Shown piece after piece: positions 1-12,479 of a stretch of 64,000 nucleotides of DNA. The DNA comes from Quillaja saponaria (Eukaryota > Streptophyta > Magnoliopsida > Fabales > Quillajaceae), in NCBI GenBank assembly GCA_029379385.1, contig CM055605.1, positions 14,295,001 through 14,359,000 of the forward strand, read 5' to 3'. Each line of letters opens with the position of its first letter. The stretch's first letter is position 1. The translations under genes and the position numbers were made by a program. The notes beneath the pieces were generated by a model. The model did no database searches, was not told where the DNA came from, and worked only from the letters and a program-made list of their open reading frames with translations.

Positions 1-1235
1 TTTCTGCAAAAGGAAAAAAACTTGTGTGAATATATTGTTACTACAATAATAATTTTCTCAGATTGCTCTATGTAATTCATTCATACCTCGAAACTGGATG
101 TTTTGCTCAGTGAAAGATGACTGTTGGGCAATTTGAAAGGGGGGAAATTTGAATAGTAGATGACTGTTAGGCATGTTAAAGTTAATTTTTTTTGGCCAAT
201 GTGAGACAGACTATTAGGCAAGTTGAGTATGACTAGATTTTCCGGATAAAAATCTGATGGCAAAGATGATGCAGGATATCCACTCCGATTAAGCACTCTT
301 AAAGAATTTGGGATGCGTTTGGGGCCTTCAGAAAAGTATGCATTTTCATAATTATTCTAAGATTTGTCATAATTTGAAGGGTTTCACCATTCCACTACAC
401 TTTTTTGTGCTTCAGGCAAGCTCAACAATATGGTTTCAATTTTTTTTGGTTCCCTATTAAGATAGAGAATTAGCATATGATAATTCTATATGTCACAACT
501 TGGTATAGATATTGGAAAACTTCAAATTGTTCTCACATATTAATGCACATTCCTCGTTGAGGATATTGGAAAAATTAAGTACTTAATAGATTCATTGATT
601 TGGTTCTTACCTTATTTTTAGTTAGTATTTGAAGAGCATCCTTGTGAAACCATAATCTACTGTGTTTAGCATTTTCCAGGATTTGATGGTGACTCTTATA
701 GAATAATTTTCCTACCCAGATCTTGAATCAAATCAAGCATCCGTAACTTGTCCTCTTTAATTTTAATAAGAGATTTGTCAATAAGTATTTGAACAGTAGA
801 TGTTGGATGGAAATCACAAGCACGCAATATCTCTAGGCAAACCTCAAAATTCAATCCTTTTAAGAAACATGCAATATCAAGTAAAACTTGTTTCTCATTG
901 TATCGCAAATTATCATAGCTTATTCGAAGTACACTCATAATCCTATTGTTAGGAATTTTTTTGTATTTGTCTAATGTAGACTTCCATTCATCTACAGTTT
1001 TATTGAATAAATTAGACCCTATGATTTCCAAAGCCAAGGGGTAGGTTCTGACTATAACGAACTGCACGCTTTGAAATGTCTACAAGGCAATCCAACTAAA
1101 CAACTCCAGGGATTCATGATCTTCCAATTCTTTCAACTCATGTGTTCTCAATCCCATGTCTAGCTAGCAAATGTTTGTCCCTTGTAGTTATAATAATCCT
1201 ACTACCACTGCCAAACCAATCACGTTGTCGAACTA
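1..1235 (-). pseudogene. TIR-NB-LRR disease-resistance gene relic (NB-ARC to first LRR part)
   Basis: Reading the minus strand from about 1232 downward gives the RNBS-B motif [16 protein letters not shown], a degraded stretch, then TYPLALEIIGSNLF (the GLPLAL region), SVLRISYDNL and LLDIACFLKG (RNBS-D type), and LRMLDLIQDLGRKI, where the usual MHD triad reads MLD. After a stop comes ESPSNPGK and a remnant of the LWFH-D-LQIL stretch that follows in TIR-NB-LRR proteins; a plausible intron (about 612 down to 470) leads to the LRR-linker sequence LSLPEAQKSVVEW and then SGYPASSLPSDFYPENLVIL at 290-200, typical of the first LRR block. Plant TNL proteins are intracellular immune receptors. Stops and frame changes break it several times (for example after DLGRKIIL near 693). 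The TIR domain, P-loop and the rest of the LRRs are absent or outside the window. It is clearly non-functional; family assignment is firm. Confidence 0.85.
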
Positions 1236-1489
1236 TTTTTTTTTATATTTAAATTTATATAGTTTGTCAATTTCAGTAGTACATAGTATTTGAAGAGGAT
1301 TAGATTGTTAAAAACTGGCGATGAAGATTAGTTTGGGCAAGTGAGCTTGTACCCTTTTTACTTACTATGTTTTAAATTCAAGATGATTTTTAGATGTTAT
1401 ATGCAAGCTTCATCTATAAGTAGAGTAATACTCAATACTATTTGTTGATTGATAATTCATTAAAATTGTATATAAATTTTGCAGGTCTG

Positions 1490-2013
1490 AAAGAGGAGAG
1501 GTCGTATAGTAATTCTATTACACGGGGGAGGACACACCCTCTACCTCGAAGCTTGAGCTCAACCTAAAAGCTTAAAGACTAGAGATAATTTTGTGTAAGA
1601 ATCTGGAGTTGTATACGATACTGGATTATTATAATGTTTTACAAAACCTGTTGTTAATACCACTTTTGGGCATACCAATGCTGAAGTGAAATGTGGCAGA
1701 GAGTAACCTGGAACCATGAACAGTACAGGTACTCAATTCTTCCCTTCTACGCCTATAAATAGGGCTTACGCTTTTATGAAAGTTATGTTATGCTTTTCTA
1801 GATCTTTAGGAGCTTGCCCAATCATATCCCCAGGTGCTAATTTGATCGTCTGAGGGTTTGGGAGGTCACCCCCAAGGCCTACTCCCGCCCAGATATTGCA
1901 GGTACGTTAGGGTAGAGGATACTGATAGGTCGCCTAGCGCGTAGACCAAGAGCCCGTTAGACCGAGAAGACAAAACCAGCATCAACATCTGTTGATAAGA
2001 TTCACTGTACCAT
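1490..2013 (+). other. Possible LTR fragment with TATA-like box
   Basis: This GC-richer stretch has a TATA-like GCCTATAAATAGGG at about 1751, followed 100 bases later by GATCGTCTGAGGG and a run rich in CCC and GGG. That order (TATA box, then a GATCGTCGGAGGG-like leader) resembles the R-U5 part of plant Tat/Ogre-type LTRs. No coding sequence and no clean ends were found. The stretch 1236-1490 holds nothing I recognise. Confidence 0.3.
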
Positions 2014-4527
2014 TGTGACACCCTCTTTCCTTGTTCTTATATTTAATCTATTTAATAAATTCTTAATCTAATTTAATCGATAATCAAACTCTTAAAGCCT
2101 ATTTAATTGGTAATACTTTTGTTACTTGTATTTTCTACATCTTAATTTCCTTCCTACAGTGATACTTGTATAATTTTTCTTAAAGGTTTTTCTTATTTCA
2201 CTTTACACCATACGACTATAATTAGTGATCTTGTATTCCTCCTTCTAAATTTTATCTTTATTTCTAATTTATTTTAAGTCCATGCTACTCTATTTATTAA
2301 TCAAGATTTACCTAAGAGATATAACTTGCGAATAGTGGATTAATATTCTTAGAGACACAATTTGTAAACTATTATTTATACATGAGCCAATTTTAGTAAT
2401 ACTAGGCTTCCTTCAAATATTAATAGAATTACTAAGTAAACTTATTAAAAACACATTACAACTTTATACAAAAGCAACCCTGTACTACATAATCGTATTT
2501 CAACATAAGTACTTTTATGTTTTTCCAAACAAGGTCTACTTGCCATCTTTTCCCATTACATAGACCATGCCTTTCTCCAAGAAAAATAATACACATCCAT
2601 GGTACTAATTAATTTTGCACATCAAGATGAAGAAAAGTGAGTCGAACCTCAACAAGTATTCATACATGACAACAAAGGATTCTTGATAGTAGTTTTAGAA
2701 ATATAGGAATATGTAATGCAAATTAGCCTTTTTCCCCGTTTCCTCTAAGTTTCCTGAAAGGGATTCATTTTTCTTATTTTCCATTGTAGACCTTTATTGC
2801 CAATATGTAATTCGAGGCATTGTCTCTAGACTTATGGCACATTATTATACCATCTCATGAGACATCGCCTTACAAGACTTACGGCACATCTTAGCGTCAT
2901 CTCATGAGATATCGCCCTGCAAGACTTTTGGCACATCAATGTACCACCTCTTCTAGAAATGGATCCATCCCAAAAGACATCGTCTTTAGATTTACGGTAC
3001 ATTATTGTATCATCTCATGAGACAACGTCTTCCAAGAATTACAGCACATCTCAGTGTCATCTCATGAGACATCGCCCTGCAAGACTTTCGGCACGTTATT
3101 GTACCATATCTAGATAGGATCCATTATATAGTTTGAGCAATATAATGTCAAGATAGACTACAAGTGCTAAAACCATGCAAATTCCACACCTTTCATTTTT
3201 TTTGGTTACACATAACTCATTTTGTCATAAAACATGCCATTTCATATGCATGAATGATGTAAGAGTAGCTTGAAGAATACAAGAGTAACAAAGAAGTAGC
3301 TTTCAAAGCAAACGTATAATAAAACAAAGGAATGCATGAATATTTACCTAATACCCTTAATGTTTGTTTTTCTTTCTTTCTTTCTACGCCTCCTCCTTTC
3401 TTTTTTCCTCTTGGTTTTCTCCTTCTCCTTCCTAGCTCACGGTTTGTTTTTTCTTTTATTTCCTACTATTTCTCTTACTTTCTTTATTTTCTTACTTTTT
3501 CTCTACTTCCTCACTTTCTCTCACTTTTGTGTACACTTTATCTTGCCTATGCATTTTTGGTCACCACCCCCCTCCTATTTATAGCCCATGGCCAAAGTTT
3601 AGGATTTAGGAGAAAGATTTGTTTCCTATTTTACCCTTTTAGTTCTCTAAAATTATAGCCACCTACTTGCCATTCTCTAAATTAACATATATTCTCTCAT
3701 CTTAACACTTGTCTTCCTTTTATTCCCTAGTTTAGATTCTTTAATTATTAGTAAGCCATCTAGTTACTTTTACTATACATGTCTTGTTAATAATTTCATG
3801 TACACCTTACCTCCTTAAATCTCTACACATATTCACCATAATCATTTCATGGATACCTTGTCACATTAATTCCCTACGCATGTCCTACTTAATCATTTCA
3901 TGGACACCTTGTTTCCTTAATTCTCTACACATATCCTACTTAATTATTTCATGGACACCTAGTGTTTTCCTTGCCTTCTACTTGTGTAGCAATCTTTCTA
4001 TGTTAATTATTATTTGTCACTTTATGTCCTAACTTTTTTCCACATGCCCCATTAATTATTATAACTTTTCTATCATTTTCCTCCTTCTTACAACTAAGCC
4101 CCTTCATTGATAGCAAGTTGTCACACTTATTCTCCTTCTTACACCTAGACCCCCTTCATTTATTGCAAATTGCCACAGTTAATCTTCTTCTTACACCTAA
4201 TTCATCATATTTTCTTTTCTAGCAAGTAAGCTATATTTTATCGTTTTCTTCTTCCAATAACACCATGCAATATTTTTCTATCTTTGTTCCAACATTTACA
4301 CTTGCCCATGATTTTATACGTATATACATGTATGTATACATATATATATATATATATACTATTCTTATACTAATATGTATCATATATGTATTTTTATATG
4401 CATTTTATACGTACATGTACTATTTTTATACATGAAATAATATGTAATAAAATTTTAATCCTATTTAACTCATAAGATAATTACTTATCTTACAATTAAC
4501 TTAGGTATTAATTTTGGGGGTGTTACA
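2014..4527. mobile_element. Solo LTR, Ty3/gypsy-like, about 2.5 kb
   Basis: The segment begins TGTGACACCC and ends GGGTGTTACA, inverted complements at nine of ten positions with the TG...CA ends of LTRs. It is flanked by ACCAT (2009-2013) and ACCGT (4528-4532), a 5-bp duplication with one mismatch. No gag-pol sequence lies on either side, so it reads as a solo LTR left by recombination. Inside are a tandem repeat at 2815-3115 and a pyrimidine-rich tract at 3360-3560; the open frames there are low-complexity and not believable genes. Length and ends fit Del/Tekay-type LTRs. Confidence 0.7.
2815..3115. repeat. Tandem repeat inside solo LTR
   Basis: The core CATCTCATGAGACATCGCC followed by TGCAAGACTT and GGCACAT recurs at about 55-60-base spacing. 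A higher-order copy of about 164 bases is visible: GTCTCTAGACTTATGGCACA (about 2821) and GTCTTTAGATTTACGGTACA (about 2985). CATCTCATGAGA contains the palindrome TCTCATGAGA. Confidence 0.75.
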
Positions 4528-4574
4528 ACCGTAATATAGGTTTCCATTTTATTTGATATATGTGTATATATATA

Positions 4575-4735
4575 TCTTGCTTTCAACAATATTATTTGGT
4601 AATAGAAGTTTTATTTTTTAAGCTTTACATAAAAGCATTTTTAGGCTTTTAGAGTCTTGAAAGCTGTTAAAAGTTGAAATTAGAAAGGAAAAAAGAAAAA
4701 AGGTTTTTTCAAATAGAAAATAAAGAAGCTCAAAT
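4575..4735 (+). repeat. Dispersed repeat, copy A (inverted copy at 16670-16835)
   Basis: TTTGGTAATAGAAGTTTTAT, TTTTTTAAGCTTTA and TTTTTAGGCTTTTAGAG here match, in reverse complement and with scattered substitutions, the sequence at 16670-16835. Probably remnants of one short DNA transposon; ends were not resolved. The surrounding 4540-5640 is AT-rich with no gene seen. Confidence 0.55.
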
Positions 4736-5639
4736 GAATATTAATAATTATTTTATTTAGACAATTATAACCATAATATTTTCCAACCTGGTCCTTTTAA
4801 TAATTTTAATACTCAATATTTAAAATAAAAATCAAATAATATTTTTATATCTCACATCACTTTTATGTTAACTAATCCAAACACTTTTTTAGACAATCCT
4901 TTTTAAATAGCTCTATTTGAAATATTTTTACACATAACTTAATCAAACAGAACCATAACACAAAATCTTGAGCTGCTCATAATTCAATGATTATCATCAG
5001 ATACTCAAGTAACAATTGGGATAAGAGAGAAAAAACTAAAGTATTTAATTTCAGTTAATGGGCTGGGTTGGTGAAAAGGTCTGGGTCGGGTAGACCCATG
5101 TAAGATATGTGGATATCAAAAGGGTTTGGTATTCTCCGGGTTGGAATTATATCTTCTTACATAATACATCAAATAAGTTCTATGCCTTAAAAATTAAAAA
5201 AAATTAGCTCTAGTCTTGTGGCTTTACTGTGTGCTGTGAAATTGATACCGTGGCCCAAAAAAGAAGAAAAAAATGTGAAAGATGTTTGTCTATATTCAGC
5301 TTTTCAAGCAAGACGGTCTAATTCCGTGTCCTTCCTGCCTCCGTAACAGGCTTTGCTTTTTCCCACTAGAAATCTTATTTGTGTATTGTTAGTCATTGAT
5401 TGAATTTTTTTAACTTAATATATGTGGGTCCCACACCCTCATGTGTGACAATCTTGAATCCACAACAATGGACTTCTTTAATGCTGCCACCCACGGGAAT
5501 CAACATCTCCGGTCTTTAACATGTGCCTCTCATGCCTTCCTCCCCTGGTAATATGATGGTTAAGCTAGGATCTTTTCTAGGAAAAGCCAAAACAAAATTT
5601 ATTTCAAAATATTTTAAAGATAATTTATATTATTTTCTT

Positions 5640-6916
5640 GGTTAAATTATATTTTTAGTTTTTATAATTTAATTTTTTGTTTAATTTAGTCCTTGGAGTA
5701 TTAAACGAGATAATTGAGTCTCTATCAAGTTTAATTTATTATAATTAAATTATTACTATCAAGTACCGTTTAAATTAATCCTAAAAATTATGATGTGACA
5801 TAATTAACCAATAAAAAATAGTCACGTAGCGTATATAAGATTTTAATTAAAAAATATTTTCAAAAAACGAAAAAAATAATAATATTAAATATGTAGAAAC
5901 AAAAATAAAATTTTTTTTTTCTCTCTCTTTCTCATCACCATCGTCCACACCAATTCCTCTATAGCCATCGTACTAACACCAGTCATACCAAATGAATAGA
6001 GCAGAGTTGCAGTATTAACTTCGTCCATAGATTTAGCTAAAGATTTAGCGCTTCTGATAAGATGGGTATATTCAATATACACCTCTTAATGGATCGTATA
6101 AGATCAAGGGAAGCAGGGTTTTGCATTCGATTAAGAAAATCATAAAATGTGAGCGAATGTGAAGAAGACAGTGCCTCCATGAAATCACTTTGTTGACCCT
6201 ATCATTTACACAACTGAAAGAGAAATCGAAGCAATTTTCTTTTCTACAAGAAGCTTAAATTCTAGCATTTATCTACCTCTACCTTTCCCAGCTAAAATTC
6301 AAAGAAATAGCTTGCTTGAGTTTTGTGTATCATATTCCAATCAGAATCAGAGTTAAGACAAAAGCAAAGGCAAACAGTAAGTGTACAAGGCTTTTCGGAT
6401 CCTATAAAAAAAAAGCGCCAATGGCTGGAGATGGCCAGGGAAAGATGGATTGCATCGAGTAGCGATGTCAATAGTGAAATCTTGCAAATAAAGCAAAAAC
6501 GGCTCCCATAGAAACGGAATCAACTGAACCTGGTGACAAAAAGGGGAGTAAGGTCCTTTCGAACCAATCAAGACAGGGAAAGAACATTAGGTGCTGGTAC
6601 GGGGGCTATGAAGGAATTAGTGTGGACGGTGGTGATGAGAAAGAGAGAGAAAGAAAATAATTATTTTGTTTTTATATATTTAATATTACTTTTTGTTAAA
6701 ATGTTTTTAATTAAAACGCTAGGTGGCTATCTTTTATTGGTCAATTATGTCACATGGGCACCACATCATTATTTTTAGGGTTAATTTAAATGACACTCGA
6801 CTGTAAGAATTTAATTGCAACAAATTAAACTTGGTAGGGACCCAACCTCATTTGAAACTCGAGGAACTACATAGAACTCAAAATTAAATTATAGGGACCA
6901 AAAGTGTAATTAAGCC
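5640..6916. mobile_element. Non-autonomous Mutator-like element with long terminal inverted repeats
   Basis: The left end (from GGTTAAATTATA at 5640) and the reverse complement of the right end (GGCTTAATTACA, ending 6916) align imperfectly over roughly 250 bases, sharing tracts such as CCTATAATTTAA-like, AAGTTTAATTT, CATAATTGACCAATAAAA-like and the CTAGCG/GTAGCG block. The similarity resumes further in: inverted versions of a GTGTGGACGGTGGTGATGAG stretch occur at about 5938-5960 (minus) and 6620-6645 (plus). TATTTTCTT flanks both sides exactly (5631-5639 and 6917-6925), a 9-bp duplication as Mutator-like elements make. No transposase is present. Short open frames inside are parts of the arms or core and should not be called genes. 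Confidence 0.85.
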
Positions 6917-7263
6917 TATTTTCTTTTGGAACAATTGTTTTATTTTTTGAGTTTACACGTACTATCTACGCCTGATGTGTATAATTGTTTTTACATTGAG
7001 AGTGTTCAAACTTTGCACTAGGAGATGGGGAATAGATACTAACTGCTTCAACAAAACTCTCGTTGTGACAAATTTTTATTTACTGTTAGATTTTTTTCAA
7101 TAGTTATTAAAATAATTTGACTTAATCAAAAAGTAATTACTTTGGTCTAAATTAAAAAACATTTCCTTTCATATTTGACAATATTAAATTTGCATAATTA
7201 ACATTGTCGCAATATTTGAATTATTTATTAACACACTTGCTTATTTATTGTATAAGGTAAGAA
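6917..7263. other. Spacer between MULE and CACTA relic
   Basis: About 350 bases, AT-rich, with no coding signal. CACTAGGAG at 7016 could be one end of the CACTA element that starts just beyond, but the opposite end was not identified. Confidence 0.4.
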
Positions 7264-8119
7264 CTACTTATTCTCATCATTATAGTCAATGAACTCTTCA
7301 CCATCATCTTCTTCGTGAACTGAAGTGATTTCCCGTTATTAATGAAATCATTATTAACAATTACCATTGCTCGTTTTTTACTCTTCTATGGAAGAATCTC
7401 ATTTGGATTGACTTCTTTCATCGTATTTTTGTGGTGATGTGAAATAGATATATTGTCATCATCTTCAAGGGTAACCAGAATTGAAAATAGGGTTTCCTCA
7501 TTTTGAAAGAAGTTTGAAACCATGGGCACTACATATCTATTGTTATCTTCATCTGTTGGTAAATTAACAACATTTCTAGGTTTCACATTGCATATTACCT
7601 ACTAGTCAAGCCATTCTCTTTGCTTAGATGGATATTTGGCATAAAATATTTGTGTGGCTATATAAGGGAACACAAATGGCTCATTTAAGTTAAATTTGGT
7701 CTTGTCATTTACCTCAATCAAATCATGATGGGTTAACCTTAAGTCTTTCTCATAAGAATCACACCATCGACACTTAAACAAAAAAACTGTGTTGTTGGGA
7801 CCCCTTTCTCCAAATAAATAACATCAATCTACATATCGTAAAAATCGCACTCGCTTGCATCATAATAGCTTCCCTTCACACAGACCCTTGCATAAGACAA
7901 CCATTGAACATAAGAGTACACACATCGAACTTGGACCCATAGCTATATTTTATATGCGCTTATCAACACTTAGATTAATCAAAACCTACGTAAGTATCAA
8001 ATATGTAAAAATAAGTACTCTATTAATGAAATAGAATGTTAATTATAATTGTCGACATGCGTACTAGTTAGCAAAGCCATTGTGGAAAGTTTGTCTCATG
8101 GAGTGTTTCAAGTTGTTGA

Positions 8120-10783
8120 TTAGTGATATTGAGTTGATCAAGTCTCATTATTGAATCGTATTGATTACAAACACATGGACAACAAGATAAGTTACAAGCT
8201 AGTAAAATTACAAGTTGAAATTAATGGTAAGAAGTGTAAGCAATCGGTAGAAAATATGGCAATTAAATGTACAGCAAAATTTAAAATTTCTGACTTCTTT
8301 AACTCCAAATCACATTATGATTACATGAAAGATCCTAAAACTAGTTTAACAATTAAACATAGATATAAAATTGTGTACGTCTGAGGCTTTTAACTCTTTT
8401 GTTGTATTCTTAATTCGGCTTTCACTCCTTGTTAATTCATCAAGAGCTCAACAAAGATAGAAGTGTCCTATCCAAGAGTGTGTCCACATGAACGAATCCA
8501 ACTAAGGATCTCCATGCTTGAAGGTGAGAAGGGCTATCAATAGATTCCTTATATGCTAGCATAAGTTACCGAATCTCACTTGTAATTTAGGAACTGTACT
8601 TGGCCTACAATCCTTATAAAAATTGTAGGATTTCTGTATTATACGTACAATTATTCTCTCTTATCATTTACTAGTTTGTTAAGTCTTATATCTATAAAGA
8701 CTAGCCACCACCCTCTTTAGTGGATAATCCTAACACATTAAGAAGTGTGCTAACATTATAATTTAATTATAATTAATCCTAATGCCTAACAAATTAAAAT
8801 AATTACATGACTGTCTCAAAACTCATCTTAATTAAATATCGTCTTATTATGTGTGATCCCTTAGGTTCAAACTACTGATAACAGTAGGCATGTAACTTTA
8901 CATATTTATTATTGGACCACATCTAATTAAATTAGAACTCATTTTAGTTATTTTAATTAAAAATCTTTTTAATTCACCCTTTAATTAAGATTCATTAATT
9001 AATTATTAGATTTTCCAAGGCAAGATTGGTGTCTAGAAGTACATGATAACTATCAATAATAGTATGAATATGACTGTGAACTTTTTGAACATTTCTGTTA
9101 ACAGTTACAATATAATTTGATCATTCTATCATATAATGTCTCGATTAAATTTATTTGGGTATGATAATAATGTCAAACCCTAGATTTAATAATATATGCT
9201 TAGATCTTAAGACTATCACTTCTTTAGGGAAATTAGAAACTCGTTTTCTAATATCAACCCTACTATGGTCGTAAACTTTAAGTTACATCTTTTATAGACA
9301 ACATATGATATTTTCTCTTTTCCACTAAGAGTGATAAATCCTGCGTTTCGCATTCACATATTAAAGATATGCAAGTTATTATACTTAATTACTACTTCTT
9401 AGGGCGACTTATTAATAGAATTAGAAATAACATTTAAGTAAAATGGCATATATACAAGAGAACTATGATGCCTTAAGTCAAAGAATTATTTGCATAACTA
9501 TAATATGATAACTACTGATTGACATGTAAAAAAATTCTATATAGGTGTTCTTAGTTGAATCAGTTCAATGAACCCATTCTCTAATAAGCACCTGCATATC
9601 TATCTTAGAACAAGTTTGGTATGTAAGAATGGTCATTCCATTACATGCATAATCCATAGAATAAACATTCTTTCATTTGCTATATTTTTAGCCTTAGAAT
9701 ACTTATTTCACTCCCGCCATTTTATTCTATAAAAATAGTAATCCTCAAACCCACCTAGGGGGTAAGATTGCTTATTCTTACTAATATGGAATCAGTTTAG
9801 TTCATTGACAAAAAAATAATTTTATCACATAAAATAAAACTTTGAATATTAATAAATAAATTAAATATATTTATTATTTAATTTAGTCAAACGAAAAAAA
9901 TGCTCTTCATATCACATTAAATAATGTAAAATCATATAAAACATAAAAATAAAAATAAATCAATCCATTTTAGTCAAATGGCAAAAATACCCCTTATATC
10001 ATAGTAAATAATATAATTATAAAAAAATAATTAATGTTAAAAAAATAAATTAGTTAAGTAATTTTAAACTAAAATATTAATATTAATAAGAAATAATAAA
10101 ATAAATATAAGTAATAATACTGATTAATTAATTAGTAATAAATAAATAAATATAATTTTTTGTAAAAAAATTAATTAAAAAATTAAGAAATATATATATA
10201 TTTTATAAATTATGTTATATTTTTATTACTTTATCTATTCAGAGATTTTTATTTTTATTTTTCATTTTAGCATAATTTTTATATTGTTTCATGTCTAAAA
10301 ATTGCATAGAAAATAAATAAATGGAATGAAATAATTATTCTTCATCGACGCTACCAAACAATAGAATTCAATGATCAATTCCAATTCCACAAAAATTATT
10401 CATGCATACCAAACTAGCCTTTAGTATCTCATACACAAGTGACTATGAGATCAATCACCCTCAACTCTTTAAGCCAACTAGCTATGTACTAATTCTATCC
10501 AGATTCACTAATGTCTTACTTAGTGATCCTATGATTAAGAACATTTAAGGATTAAACTTAAAAGAAATATATCTCATTAGCATGATCTCATCATGATACT
10601 TATTTCTATTACTTACATTCTTTAAGATCATGATGGTTAATTAATAACTCGTATACATGATATTCTTTGTAATTTATTCAATTAAATAACTATTAATATT
10701 TACTAATAATACGGTGAATAAGATTGTATACAAATAACATGTTTCAACATCACTTGATATTGCTTTAGGGCGTACTACTAACA
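8120..10783 (-). mobile_element. LTR-like insertion in the CACTA relic (limits approximate)
   Basis: CACTA coding similarity stops at about 10790 and resumes near 8030. On the minus strand the insert starts TGTTAGTAGTACGCCC (10783 downward), is AT-rich for 2 kb, and then has a TATA-containing stretch (8740-8620) followed by a transcribed-leader-like segment. This suggests a long LTR, perhaps Copia type, but no clear terminal CA, target duplication or pol sequence was found. A 77-codon plus-strand frame at 8151-8384 matches nothing I know. Part of 9600-10400 may be a further AT-rich insertion. Confidence 0.4.
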
Positions 10784-12479
10784 GGAAGGGTTTTTGAAAA
10801 TTACTCCACATATGGTTTAATCTCTTTATAGTTGAGAAGAACATATATCATTGCTTTGTTGTAGTCGCAATCTTCTAGTAATGGAGTCCAACATGACCAA
10901 TAGTTTTACTAGGATAACAAAATATGAAGCATTGACCATTCAGTCAATATTGTTGTAATCTTTATTTCGGCCTACTTCTCACATTTTTGTACGCACATTG
11001 CTTGAAAACTAAAGGACGTAGAAATTAATATTCTCTTCAAGTATATAAGCCTTGACAATTGAACCCTCAACATGTGCTTTATTGCAAACTTTCTTATTCA
11101 GATTATGTATACACTTATTGAAGCATGAAATAATTTAATATATTGCAAACTAAAGTCTAATTAAAATGAATTTAAAAGTTACCTTTTAAAGGGACACATC
11201 CACCATTATTGCACTGGGCTACCAAACTTTGCCTTATAAGCCAATAGTGAATCAAAAAATTGTTTCATAAGATCCCAAAAGCCAAGTATCAATTTGGTTT
11301 CCAACTTAAACAAGGTCACAAGTGTATTTGCTTCAAGTTGCTCCATATGTTGAACACTTAACTCAGGTGCACATATATCCCGAAATAAAGTGCTAATTCA
11401 GTAATAGGATCCCAAATAAGCTTTAGAATTAAGTCTCATAATTCAATGGTCAATAACCTTTGCATGAACACATGACAGTTATGGCTTTTTATACCATAAA
11501 CTTTGCATTCCTTTAGGTTTACACAATGAGACAAATTAGAAGCAGAAGTATCCGAAACTTCAAATCATTCTTCATCAATTCGCAAACCAATTTCTTATTA
11601 TCCTTGTTTAAAGATAGGTTGGTTTAGGCTTAAAAGATGTTCCGTTTAACTTACTCAATTATAATTCTAGATGATTATATAACTCTTCCAAATCCTGTCA
11701 AGCTCGTGGATTGTCCTTGGTTTTATCTTTAAAGTCTATGACATTATTGAAAATATCATCAAACACATTCTCTTCAATATGCATGGCGTCTAAGTTATGG
11801 GAAAAATGGATTAGTTGACCAATATAACAACTCCCATAATATACTCATCTTTACCCATTGATGATCCTGTACATAACTAGAAACATCGAATAACCTAACA
11901 CTGGCTAATACCTTCTCACACGACAATCTCAGAGGTAGTGGTCTTTCTGAAATAATTTTTTTATTTTCGAAAAGGGTGATTCTTGGGCAAGAATTGACGA
12001 TAGCTATCAAACCAACACTGTTTTCTACCATTTTAGAGTTTGAATGATTCTGTATGTTCCATACATATAGGACATGATAATCTCCCATGAGTACTCCACC
12101 ATAAGTGATGATGTAAGCAAATAAATAATGAAGAGTAGCTCTCATAATGAAGTTTTGTTTCAAAAACTTATCAAAAGTCAAGAAGCCATTACTCCAAAGT
12201 TTTTTAAACATATCTATTAAAGGTCCGAGATAGACATCTAAATTCTTGCCAAGATGGTTAGGACCAAGAATTAGCAAAGTCGAGAAAAGGTTATGTTGCT
12301 TCATGTATATGCTTGGTGGTAGGTTATAAGGAGTGACAAACATTGGCCAACATGAAGATTGAAAACCTGAATTACCAAATGTAGTAATTCAATTGTTGAG
12401 AGCCGAAGTCTAACATTTCTTATTTCTTGTGACAGTTACAAATGAACTTCATCAAAGTGTTTCCACGCCTCACCATTGG

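Noticed and set aside
3332..3658. Hydrophobic frames of 82-108 codons
   Set aside because: They translate a CT-rich tract inside a solo LTR; both overlapping frames are Phe/Leu/Ser runs.
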